The position numbers were made by a program, and so were the translations under genes. The notes under the pieces were generated by a model that made no database searches, was not told the DNA's origin, and worked only from the letters and a program-made list of their open reading frames with translations. 64,000 nt of DNA. Origin: Claveliimonas monacensis (lineage in GTDB: Bacteria > Bacillota > Clostridia > Lachnospirales > Lachnospiraceae). Shown here piece by piece: positions 16,681 through 23,747 of this stretch (the first letter of the stretch is position 1; each line of letters begins with the position of its first letter). The stretch covers positions 62,001 through 126,000 of the forward strand of contig NZ_JADCKL010000003.1 of the NCBI RefSeq assembly GCF_014982975.1, in the 5' to 3' direction.

Positions 16681-17832
16681 ATGGAATTAGTGAAAGATCT
16701 GCCAGAAGTGTTTGAGGAATTTGCAGAACAGAGGAAAAATTCTTTCCTCGGCATGAAGAAACTGAAAGAGCAGGGCATACCGGTGGTGGGCGCTTACTGC
16801 ACATACTTCCCACAGGAAATCGCTATGGCCATGGGAGCGGCCACAGTGGGACTTTGCTCCACATCGGATGAGACCATCCCGGATGCAGAGAGGGATCTGC
16901 CGAAGAACTTATGTCCCCTTATCAAGTCCAGCTACGGATTTGCAAAGACAGAGAAATGTCCCTTCTTCTATTTCTCCGACGTGGTAGTGGGAGAGACCAC
17001 CTGCGATGGAAAAAAGAAGATGTACGAGTACATGTCAGAGTTTAAAGATGTATTTGTCATGGATCTTCCCAACACCCAGAGCCCGGCGGCCCTGGAACTA
17101 TGGAAAGGCGAGATCATCCGCTTTAAGGAATATCTGGAGAAGAAGTTTGACGTGACCATCACGGAGGATGATATCCGGGAAGCCATCCACACCAACAATG
17201 AAGTCAAGTTATCCCTGAAGGGACTCTACGAGCTGATGCGCAATGACCCGGCGCCCATCACAGGACATGACCTTTTCAAGGTTCTGTACGGAAGTACTTT
17301 CAAGTTTGACAGAAAGGCCATCCCGGCCGAGGTGGACGCCCTTGTGGAGAAGATCAAAAAGGAGTATGCGGAAGGAAAAATGCTGGAGAAAAAGCCCCGC
17401 ATCCTCATTACAGGATGTCCGGTAGGCGGAGCCACAGAGAAGATCATTGACGCTGTGGAGAGCAACGGAGGCGTGGTTGTCACATTTGAAAACTGTAATG
17501 GAGCCAAATCCATCGACAAGCTGGTGGACGAGGAGGAGCCGGATGTATACGAGGCACTGGCAAGAAGATATCTGAACATCGGATGCTCTGTCATGACACC
17601 CAACCCCAACAGGCTGGAGCTCCTTGGCAGACTCATCGACGAGTACAAGGTGGACGGTGTTGTGGAGATGACGCTGCAGGCCTGCCACACATACAATGTG
17701 GAGGCGTTTGGCATCCGGAAATTTGTGAATGAGGAGAAAGGCCTTCCCTACATCAATGTGGAGACCGACTACTCCCAGGCAGATATCGGCCAGCTCAACA
17801 CAAGGATCGCTGCATTTTTAGAGATGCTGTAA
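16681..17832 (+). CDS. 2-hydroxyacyl-CoA dehydratase / double-cubane cluster family protein (paralogue 2, YjiM-like)
   Basis: A 383-residue paralogue of the protein at 14291. Cys40, 59, 78, 93, 108, 272, 302 and 335 match cysteines there; Cys246 (ITGCPVGG) is extra. The length equals that of E. coli YjiM as I recall it, and that gene also pairs with an activase (YjiL). The N-terminal domain has GAYCTYFPQEI, the middle NLCPLIKSS and GETTCDGKKKM, and the C-terminal domain MTPNPNR and LQACHTYN. The SD is AAAGGAG, 28 bp after the activase stop. It could form a heterodimer with paralogue 1 (as HgdA/HgdB do) or be an independent double-cubane homodimer. Confidence 0.85.
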   Translation: MELVKDLPEVFEEFAEQRKNSFLGMKKLKEQGIPVVGAYCTYFPQEIAMAMGAATVGLCSTSDETIPDAERDLPKNLCPLIKSSYGFAKTEKCPFFYFSDVVVGETTCDGKKKMYEYMSEFKDVFVMDLPNTQSPAALELWKGEIIRFKEYLEKKFDVTITEDDIREAIHTNNEVKLSLKGLYELMRNDPAPITGHDLFKVLYGSTFKFDRKAIPAEVDALVEKIKKEYAEGKMLEKKPRILITGCPVGGATEKIIDAVESNGGVVVTFENCNGAKSIDKLVDEEEPDVYEALARRYLNIGCSVMTPNPNRLELLGRLIDEYKVDGVVEMTLQACHTYNVEAFGIRKFVNEEKGLPYINVETDYSQADIGQLNTRIAAFLEML

Positions 17833-17879
17833 GGTTATAGACAAAATCAATAAATAGGCTTATATATCCATCTAATTTA

Positions 17880-17909
17880 TTGGACGGAGCCGGGGTGAAT
17901 GTATATAAT
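17880..17909 (+). promoter_or_regulatory. Promoter of rhodanese lipoprotein 1
   Basis: TTGGAC (17880-17885) and TATAAT (17904-17909) are 18 bp apart in the 133-bp gap after the second double-cubane gene. The rhodanese lipoprotein therefore probably has its own strong transcript besides read-through. Confidence 0.6.
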
Positions 17910-17965
17910 AGGTAAGGATATAAAAAGGTAAGGTATTGCCAGTTTATAAGGAGGTTTACAGTACT

Positions 17966-19072
17966 ATGAAAAAGAGAGCGTTAGCTGCGCTTCTTTGTGT
18001 GACCATGACAGCGGCTATGCTGGCAGGATGCGGCTCAGGATCTTCCTCTGAGGAGGAGACAACACAGGAGTCCACAGAGGAAACCACGGAAGAGAGCACA
18101 GAAGACGTGGAAGTGGAGCCGGTGGAGACAAGAACCGTGTATGTGACACCCCAGTGGGTAAACAGTGCGCTGAACGGAGAGCAGGAGGGATATGAGGATA
18201 TCCTGATCGCAGAGGTAGGCTACGGTGATGTGGCTGACTGTGTATCCTACAACGAGGGACATGTTCCGGGCGCTATCTATGTGGATAACTGCGAAGTGGA
18301 AGACGCCACAGGAAGCGAGGAAGGTGCATACAACCTTCTGGCAGCAGACGAAGTAGTTTCAAATATGCTGAACCACGGTATCACAAAGGATACAAAGGTG
18401 GTTCTCTACGGAGCTGACGTCAGCGGTACAGCAAGACAGGCATTTGCCTATCTGTGGGCAGGCGTTGAGGATGTAAAGATCATCAACGGCGGCATTGACG
18501 CATGGACAGAGGCAGGATACGATACAGAGACAGACGTAAACGAAGGTGAGGCGGCAGATGACTTCGGCGTAGAGGCTCCCGCACATCCGGAGTACCGTCT
18601 GGACATCCAGGATGCAAAAGAGAAGCTGGAGAGCGATGACAACTTCCGGCTTGTCAGCATCCGCAGCGAGGAAGAGTGGCTTGGCGAGTCCAGCGGATAC
18701 AACTACATGGACAAGGCAGGCGAGCCGGAAGGCGCAGTATGGGGCAAGGGCTCCGAGACATCTTCTGATGTAAACGGATTCCTCAATGACGATGGGACAG
18801 TGAAGGATCTGGCAGGATTCGAAGAGGTGTGGGCTGACTGTGACTTCACACTGGACAATGAGCTTTCCTTCTACTGCGGTACAGGCTGGAGAGCATGTGT
18901 TCCTTTCCTTGTTCTTTACGAGAACGGCTACGACAACATTTCTGTATATGACGGTGGATGGTATGAGTGGCTGATGCATGATGATTATCCGGTACAGGTA
19001 GGCGATCCTGCAAGTGAGGACTGCGTACACACAACAGTAGGAGAGCTTCCAACCGGTAAGGCTGCTGAATAA
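17966..19072 (+). CDS. Rhodanese-domain lipoprotein 1 (tandem domains, extracytoplasmic)
   Basis: A 368-residue lipoprotein with a lipobox ending LAGC (Cys22) after a 21-residue signal, then an acidic Thr/Ser/Glu linker and two rhodanese domains. The first (about 65-200) has Ala150 where a catalytic Cys would lie (LYGADVSG), so it is inactive or structural. The second (about 215-345) carries Cys304 in CGTGWRA, an intact six-residue active loop typical of sulfurtransferases. It would move sulfane sulfur outside the membrane, perhaps from thiosulfate or polysulfide. The ATG at 17966 (SD AAGGAGG) gives a normal signal peptide. It has its own promoter and a terminator 20 bp downstream. Resemblance to E. 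coli YnjE is in architecture only. Confidence 0.9.
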   Translation: MKKRALAALLCVTMTAAMLAGCGSGSSSEEETTQESTEETTEESTEDVEVEPVETRTVYVTPQWVNSALNGEQEGYEDILIAEVGYGDVADCVSYNEGHVPGAIYVDNCEVEDATGSEEGAYNLLAADEVVSNMLNHGITKDTKVVLYGADVSGTARQAFAYLWAGVEDVKIINGGIDAWTEAGYDTETDVNEGEAADDFGVEAPAHPEYRLDIQDAKEKLESDDNFRLVSIRSEEEWLGESSGYNYMDKAGEPEGAVWGKGSETSSDVNGFLNDDGTVKDLAGFEEVWADCDFTLDNELSFYCGTGWRACVPFLVLYENGYDNISVYDGGWYEWLMHDDYPVQVGDPASEDCVHTTVGELPTGKAAE

Positions 19073-19091
19073 GCACAAGCGAATCAATAAG

Positions 19092-19123
19092 GCGTTGCCG
19101 TTTTACCGCGGCAGCGCTTTTTA
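19092..19123 (+). terminator. Intrinsic terminator after rhodanese lipoprotein 1
   Basis: GCGTTGCCG (19092-19100) pairs with CGGCAGCGC (19109-19117, one G-U), followed by TTTTTAT. The next gene starts only 60 bp later without a clear promoter, so the site may act as a partial terminator lowering expression of the downstream cluster relative to the lipoprotein. Confidence 0.8.
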
Positions 19124-19177
19124 TAACATGGGGTGGATTGCAGAGCAGCCCTGTACAAAGACTGCACGGAGGAAATC

Positions 19178-19624
19178 ATGAAAAAAATCGGATATATTCT
19201 GGCGCTTGTTCTGGAAATCGCAGCTCTTGCCGGCGCCTATATCATACATTATTTTACAAGACGCAAGCTTGGAATGGTCAGATATCTGAATTTCAAGAAC
19301 ATGACATGGGAGAGGGACTATCCTATGGGCCCACTGAAGACAGGATGCGTGGCAGTGGTGGCTGTGCTGACGGTTCTGGTGCTTCTGTTTTTTCTGAAAA
19401 AGAGAAAGGAGACCTCCCGCCTCGTATACGCCATGAACATCTGTATGATCGTTCTGACAGCGCTGTACGCCGGATATACCCTTGGAAGTTCCACGGAGAC
19501 AATGACGGACTATTATTTTATCAGCATCCTGTTCCTGCTGGCGGCAGCGGTGCAGGTCATCAAGACAGCCATTGCCGTTCTGACGGCAAAAGGACAGACA
19601 GAGGGAGCAAAGGGTGAAAAATAA
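19178..19624 (+). CDS. Small four-helix membrane protein of unknown function
   Basis: A 148-residue protein with four predicted membrane helices (about residues 4-24, 55-72, 83-103 and 112-135) and a basic C terminus. I do not recognise a named family. The ATG at 19178 has GGAGG just upstream; an earlier in-frame ATG at 19133 would lack an SD and a signal-like start. It overlaps the next gene by 11 bp, so it belongs to the TVP38 block. A protein of similar size and helix count (43224-43652) follows the YdjY-like lipoprotein elsewhere in the window, suggesting the same kind of membrane partner, although sequence similarity is not obvious. Confidence 0.75.
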   Translation: MKKIGYILALVLEIAALAGAYIIHYFTRRKLGMVRYLNFKNMTWERDYPMGPLKTGCVAVVAVLTVLVLLFFLKKRKETSRLVYAMNICMIVLTALYAGYTLGSSTETMTDYYFISILFLLAAAVQVIKTAIAVLTAKGQTEGAKGEK

Positions 19625-20297
19625 AAAACTTTGGATCTTTATCGGTCTGGTTGCAGTGATCCTTGTTCTGAACCATATATTCGGATGGTCTTCCTACCTG
19701 GGAGATACGGACAACCTGGCCTTTCTTAAAAATATGATACAGGATAACCTGCCCGGAGCCATTGCCATCTACATGGCGGTAACCATCATAGGGAGCGTTG
19801 TCCTGGCGCTGCCGGGCGTCACCTTTGCCATACTGGCAGGGCTGATCTTCGGCCCGGTCCTTGGGACGGTGCTGTGTACAGTTTCCGCCACGGCAGGAGC
19901 GGTGCTGGCATTCCTGGCGGGAAGATTCTTCCTCAGGGACAGCATAAGGCCGGCGGCCATGAAGAATAAATATCTGAAAAAGTGGCTGTTTGATGAGTCA
20001 GGAAAAAATCAGCTTTTCGTGCTGATGATCACCAGGCTTGTCCCTCTCTTTCCCTACAATCTGCAGAATTTTGCCTATGGGGTGACGGACATCAGCTTTG
20101 TCACCTACACGGTGGGCTCCTTTGTGTTCATGATCCCCGGGACGGCCATGTATACCATCGGCACGGCGGGACTTGCGGATGCAGAAAACAGGATGCTGTA
20201 CATAGGGGTTGCCCTGGCCATAGCGGTGGTGGTTGTTTTTGCCGGGATCATTTTAAAGAAAAAGTATATACAGGAGGAGCCGGATGAATCAGAATAA
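19614..20297 (+). CDS. TVP38/TMEM64 family membrane protein 1
   Basis: A 227-residue polytopic protein with the VTT (TVP38/TMEM64/DedA-like) domain: the signature F-A-x-L-A-G-L-I-F-G-P-V-L-G is visible as FAILAGLIFGPVLG, with a second G-rich block near MITRLVPLFPYNLQNF. Eukaryotic relatives are lipid scramblases; bacterial roles are mostly unknown, though E. coli members sit in an operon with a peroxidase-like and a rhodanese gene. It starts with GTG at 19614 (GAGGGAG 5 bases upstream) inside the previous gene and its end overlaps the next by 14 bp. Tight overlaps indicate translational coupling across the block. Confidence 0.9.
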   Translation: MKNKKLWIFIGLVAVILVLNHIFGWSSYLGDTDNLAFLKNMIQDNLPGAIAIYMAVTIIGSVVLALPGVTFAILAGLIFGPVLGTVLCTVSATAGAVLAFLAGRFFLRDSIRPAAMKNKYLKKWLFDESGKNQLFVLMITRLVPLFPYNLQNFAYGVTDISFVTYTVGSFVFMIPGTAMYTIGTAGLADAENRMLYIGVALAIAVVVVFAGIILKKKYIQEEPDESE

Positions 20298-21273
20298 GAA
20301 GACAGCGGATCCATCTGCCTGCGTGCACTGCCATCTGTGTCAGAAGAACTGCGTTTTTCTTGACAGGTATGGGATAGATATAGGAGATACGGAAAAGCTT
20401 CAGAAGCTTGCTATGCACTGCTTTCTCTGTGGGAAATGTTCCCGGGTCTGTCCGAAAGGGATTGACGGGCGGGGCGTGATCCTGGAGATGAGAAGGCAGG
20501 CAGCGGCCCGAAACGGCGGGAAACCGTCGGAGAAAGGATATGGCATGCTGCTGTGGGAGAAGAAGGATTACCGCTTCCGGAACTACAGGAATGGGACCGG
20601 AAGAAGTGTGCTGTTTACCGGATGTAATTTCCCTTCCTTCTACCCGGAGACGACCAGATATCTGGCGAAACTGCTGTGGGAGAAGGCTGGTATGGGTACA
20701 GTTTTTGACTGCTGCGGGAAGCCGGTGGCGGAGCTGGGAATGAAGGATGCGGAAGAAAAGATCCTGTCTGACATGAACCGGCGGCTGGAGGAGATGGGAC
20801 CGGAAGAGCTAGTGATGCTCTGCCCTAACTGCTATCACTTCTTAAAGGGCCGTCTTGGCGTAAGGGTGACCGATATATACACGAAACTGGAGGAGCTGGG
20901 GCTTGGACAGAAAGTCCCTGGCAGACTGCAGGTCTTCCCACCCTGCCCGGACCGGAAAGACAGGGAACTGCTGGGGAAGATACGGCCTTTTCTGGAGCAG
21001 GAGCCGTGCCTGGAAGAGAATGTCCAGTGCTGCGGCCTGGGCGGATGCGGCAGTGTGAAAGAGCCGGATCTGGCAGCGTCCATGACGGAACCGATGGATA
21101 AAGGGCAGATAGTCTGTACCTACTGCGCATCCTGCAGCGGAGCATTTACGAGAAAAGGGTATAAGGCACAGCATCTGCTTGTCAGCATACTGGGACGGGA
21201 GGAGACACCGGATGTGAAGCGGTCTCTTCTCAACAGAGTAAAGTCAGCATACTGGAGGGAGAAAAGAAGATGA
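20284..21273 (+). CDS. (Fe-S)-binding protein with two 4Fe-4S motifs and CCG domains
   Basis: A 329-residue Cys-rich redox protein resembling HdrD/GlpC/LutA-type proteins. The N terminus has two ferredoxin-like motifs, CVHCHLCQKNC and CFLCGKCSRVCPKG; the C-terminal part has CCG-type cysteines in DCCGKPV, LCPNCYHFL, QCCGLGGCG and CTYCASCSG. CCG domains can bind noncubane [4Fe-4S] clusters that act on thiols or disulfides, as in heterodisulfide reductase. It has no membrane helix, but it is encoded between two TVP38 membrane proteins with overlaps at both ends (14 bp and 4 bp), suggesting a membrane-linked thiol or selenol redox complex. The ATG at 20284 has AGGAGG 6 bases upstream. Confidence 0.85.
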   Translation: MNQNKKTADPSACVHCHLCQKNCVFLDRYGIDIGDTEKLQKLAMHCFLCGKCSRVCPKGIDGRGVILEMRRQAAARNGGKPSEKGYGMLLWEKKDYRFRNYRNGTGRSVLFTGCNFPSFYPETTRYLAKLLWEKAGMGTVFDCCGKPVAELGMKDAEEKILSDMNRRLEEMGPEELVMLCPNCYHFLKGRLGVRVTDIYTKLEELGLGQKVPGRLQVFPPCPDRKDRELLGKIRPFLEQEPCLEENVQCCGLGGCGSVKEPDLAASMTEPMDKGQIVCTYCASCSGAFTRKGYKAQHLLVSILGREETPDVKRSLLNRVKSAYWREKRR

Positions 21274-21977
21274 AACAGAAAAACTGGGTAAAAAAAGTGA
21301 TCATTCTTGTGATTGTCCTCGTCTGTGCGGCAGTCTATTTCCTTGTACCGCCTGTGAAAAGCAGCATGAACCGGGTGTTCGGCATGTTTGCCAGCGGTGA
21401 TTTTGATGTGGTGAGAAATTTCGTGGCATCCTACGGGGCCTGGGCAGCGCTTGTGTCCTTCATGCTTATGATCTTTCAGTCTGTGGCAGCGCCGCTGCCG
21501 GCTTTCCTTCTCACTCTTGCAAACGCCAACCTGTTTGGATGGTGGCAGGGAGCCATTCTCTCCTGGAGTAGCGCCATGGCAGGGGCGGCTGTCTGCTTTT
21601 TCATTGCCCGGATCCTGGGAAGAGATGTGGCGGAGGGACTGACAAGCAAGGCGGGAATCGCCCAGATCGATACATTTTTTGAAAAATACGGAAGAAACAC
21701 GATTCTGATCTGCCGTCTTCTACCTTTTGTGTCATTTGATATCGTAAGCTACGCGGCAGGACTGACATCTATGTCTTTTAAGTCCTTTTTTATCGCTACA
21801 GGTATCGGACAGCTGCCGGCCACGATTGTTTATTCCTATGTGGGCGGTATGCTGACAGGGGGCGCCCAGCTCCTCATGACAGGGCTTCTCATCCTGTTCG
21901 CCTTATCAGCGCTTATCGTGATGCTGCGGAAGATTTATATGGACAGGCAGGGAAAGCAGAAAGGAGGAAACGAATAA
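21270..21977 (+). CDS. TVP38/TMEM64 family membrane protein 2
   Basis: A 235-residue VTT-domain membrane protein, paralogous to the one at 19614. It has an N-terminal helix (about 8-28), the conserved LANANLFGWWQG region (about 88-100) and RLLPFVSFDIVSYAAGL (about 150-166), equivalent to the RLVPLFPYNL block of paralogue 1. The ATG overlaps the previous stop as ATGA and its own TAA shares one base with the next ATG, so the four genes from 19614 to 22309 are a coupled unit. Two different TVP38 proteins around an Fe-S protein suggests that the pair works together. Confidence 0.9.
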   Translation: MKQKNWVKKVIILVIVLVCAAVYFLVPPVKSSMNRVFGMFASGDFDVVRNFVASYGAWAALVSFMLMIFQSVAAPLPAFLLTLANANLFGWWQGAILSWSSAMAGAAVCFFIARILGRDVAEGLTSKAGIAQIDTFFEKYGRNTILICRLLPFVSFDIVSYAAGLTSMSFKSFFIATGIGQLPATIVYSYVGGMLTGGAQLLMTGLLILFALSALIVMLRKIYMDRQGKQKGGNE

Positions 21978-22309
21978 TGGAAACTTACTACAATCCGGAA
22001 GATCTGGAAAAATTCGGGACAATAGGTGAGGAGGCGCCTGCTCTTGCAGAGAAGTTCTTTGACTACTACGGAGCTGTTTTTGCGGAGGGAGCCCTGACAG
22101 CCAGGGAGAAGTCCCTCATTGCGCTGGCGGTGGCCCATGCGGTTCAATGCCCTTACTGTATTGATTCCTATACAAACGACTGTCTGAACAAAGGCGTCAG
22201 CGAGGAGCAGATGACAGAGGCGGTGCATGTGGCTGCTGCGATCCGCGGGGGAGCCACGCTGGTACACGGTGTACAGATGAAAAATATTGTAAAAAAATTG
22301 GAGCTGTAA
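21977..22309 (+). CDS. CMD/AhpD-like redox protein, arsenosugar/selenodomain-associated peroxidase-like
   Basis: A 110-residue all-alpha carboxymuconolactone decarboxylase (CMD) family protein with the AhpD-type active site HAVQCPYCIDSY: His54, Cys58 and Cys61, plus Cys69. It matches the small peroxidase-like proteins that accompany ArsS radical SAM enzymes, and the ArsS-like gene follows after 4 bp. The CxxC could reduce a peroxide or handle an organo-chalcogen. The strong SD AGGAGG lies in the preceding gene. It is a Cys form; no in-frame TGA is present at the active site. Confidence 0.88.
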   Translation: METYYNPEDLEKFGTIGEEAPALAEKFFDYYGAVFAEGALTAREKSLIALAVAHAVQCPYCIDSYTNDCLNKGVSEEQMTEAVHVAAAIRGGATLVHGVQMKNIVKKLEL

Positions 22310-22313
22310 GCAT

Positions 22314-23297
22314 ATGAGTCAGGCGCTAGAAGATTTAAAAGAATTAAAAAACATCCCGGACTTTCAGGATCGGATCACAGGGGAAGAATATAGGTACACA
22401 GCAGATAAGATGGAAGTTATGCAGATCAATGTAGGCAGACTCTGCAATCTTGCCTGCAAACACTGCCATGTGGAGGCTGGCCCGGGTAGGACAGAGATCA
22501 TGGACCGGAAAGTCATGGAGGCCTGCCTTGCCGTGTGCAGGGAGCAGAAGATCCCCACCATTGACATTACCGGTGGAGCGCCGGAGATGAATCCGGATTT
22601 TGAATGGCTTGTGGAAGAGGCCTGCAGGACAGTAAGCCATGTGATCGTCCGCACAAATCTCGTTATTCTGGAGGAAGAAACATACAGGCATCTGCCGGAG
22701 TTTTATGCAGATCACAAAGTGGAGATTGTCTGTTCGCTTCCCTACTACCGGGCAAAGGAGATGAACAGGGTGAGAGGAGAAGGAACGTTTGAGACGGCCA
22801 TCCGGGTGATACGCAGGCTCAATGAACTGGGATACGGAAGGGAGAAGGATCTGGTGCTCAATATGGTGTACAATCCGGCAGGGGCATATTTTCCGCCCGT
22901 CCAGGACGCCATGGAAAAAGAGTATAAGGTAAAGCTGTGGGAAGACTACGGCATTGTGTTTAACAGCCTTTTTACGATCACAAATAACCCCATGGGACGT
23001 TTCGAGGCGTTTTTAAAGCGCAGCGGAAATCTGGAGAGCTATATGAAGAAGCTTTCAGATGCATTTAACGAAGCCACTCTTCCAGGGCTTATGTGCCGGC
23101 ATCAGCTTTCAGTAGGCTATGATGGACAGGTCTATGACTGTGACTTTAACCAGGCGGCGGAGCTGCCGGTTCTGACAGGGGAGACCATCTTTGACATGGT
23201 GGGAAAATCCTGTAGAAAAAGGAAAATCTGCCTTGCAAATCATTGCTACGGATGCACGGCAGGACAGGGCTCAAGCTGTGGGGGAGCCACAGAATAG
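22314..23297 (+). CDS. Radical SAM protein, ArsS-like (rSAM/selenodomain family)
   Basis: A 327-residue radical SAM enzyme. The SAM cluster cysteines are Cys44, Cys48 and Cys51 (CNLACKHCH), with the GGAPE motif at TGGAPEMN. The C-terminal DUF3641-type region has MCRHQLSVGYDGQVYDCDFNQ split by its own cysteines, and ends with CYGCTAGQGSSCGG, a signature I recognise from ArsS/TIGR04167. In arsenosugar producers ArsS forms the As-C bond to a deoxyadenosyl-derived group. Here there is no arsM in the window, so the substrate may differ (selenium or sulfur). Some family members are selenoproteins; this one ends with TAG and uses Cys. It is 4 bp after the CMD gene. Confidence 0.88.
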   Translation: MSQALEDLKELKNIPDFQDRITGEEYRYTADKMEVMQINVGRLCNLACKHCHVEAGPGRTEIMDRKVMEACLAVCREQKIPTIDITGGAPEMNPDFEWLVEEACRTVSHVIVRTNLVILEEETYRHLPEFYADHKVEIVCSLPYYRAKEMNRVRGEGTFETAIRVIRRLNELGYGREKDLVLNMVYNPAGAYFPPVQDAMEKEYKVKLWEDYGIVFNSLFTITNNPMGRFEAFLKRSGNLESYMKKLSDAFNEATLPGLMCRHQLSVGYDGQVYDCDFNQAAELPVLTGETIFDMVGKSCRKRKICLANHCYGCTAGQGSSCGGATE

Positions 23298-23316
23298 AGC
23301 GGGAAAGGAGAAGCGA

Positions 23317-23745
23317 ATGACAAACGAAGAGATCAAAAATCTTTTTATGCAGGGAATCGACTGTTCCCAGGTGGTGACAGGAACATTTGCAGACAGGATG
23401 CAGCTCACACAAGAGCAGGCGAGAAAAGTGTCCTCCTGTTTCGGAGGCGGCATGATGTGCGGGGAGACCTGCGGAGCCGTGACGGGCGCACTGATGGTGA
23501 TCGGTATGGTCTACGGACACAGCCGGGAGAATGATCAGGAGCAGAAAAATGCCATGGCGGCAAAGACTGCGGAATTCAAACAGCTTTTCGCGCAGAAGTA
23601 TCCATCCTGCATGTGCCGGGAACTTCTGGGACACGATATTTCAAAGCCAGGAGAGATGGATAAAGTTCTGGAAAAAGGGCTGATGTTCGACTTCTGCCCC
23701 GGAGTAGTGGAAGATACGATTGAGATACTGGAGAAGATTTTATAA
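23317..23745 (+). CDS. C_GCAxxG_C_C family redox protein
   Basis: A 142-residue protein with the C_GCAxxG_C_C pattern: Cys16 (GIDCSQ), Cys41 (SSCFGGGM), Cys48 and Cys52 (MCGETCGAVTGALM), plus later cysteines CMC and FC. The family is small, redox active and of unknown function; it often neighbours metal- and chalcogen-handling genes. The ATG at 23317 (SD AAAGGAG) is 19 bp after the radical SAM stop and is preferred over upstream in-frame codons that overlap that gene. The next gene starts 2 bp after its stop, so it belongs to the same transcript. Confidence 0.85.
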   Translation: MTNEEIKNLFMQGIDCSQVVTGTFADRMQLTQEQARKVSSCFGGGMMCGETCGAVTGALMVIGMVYGHSRENDQEQKNAMAAKTAEFKQLFAQKYPSCMCRELLGHDISKPGEMDKVLEKGLMFDFCPGVVEDTIEILEKIL

Positions 23746-23747
23746 TC

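Noticed and set aside
14291-17832. 2-hydroxyglutaryl-CoA or phenyllactyl-CoA fermentation operon
   Set aside because: The necessary CoA-transferase, dehydrogenase and electron-transfer flavoprotein genes are absent from the surroundings; the neighbours are S/Se and Fe-S genes. The CoA-transferase at 63.4 kb is too distant.
22314-23297. Selenocysteine in the radical SAM or CMD protein
   Set aside because: The frames contain Cys codons at the family's Sec positions and end in TAG and TAA; no internal in-frame TGA was seen.
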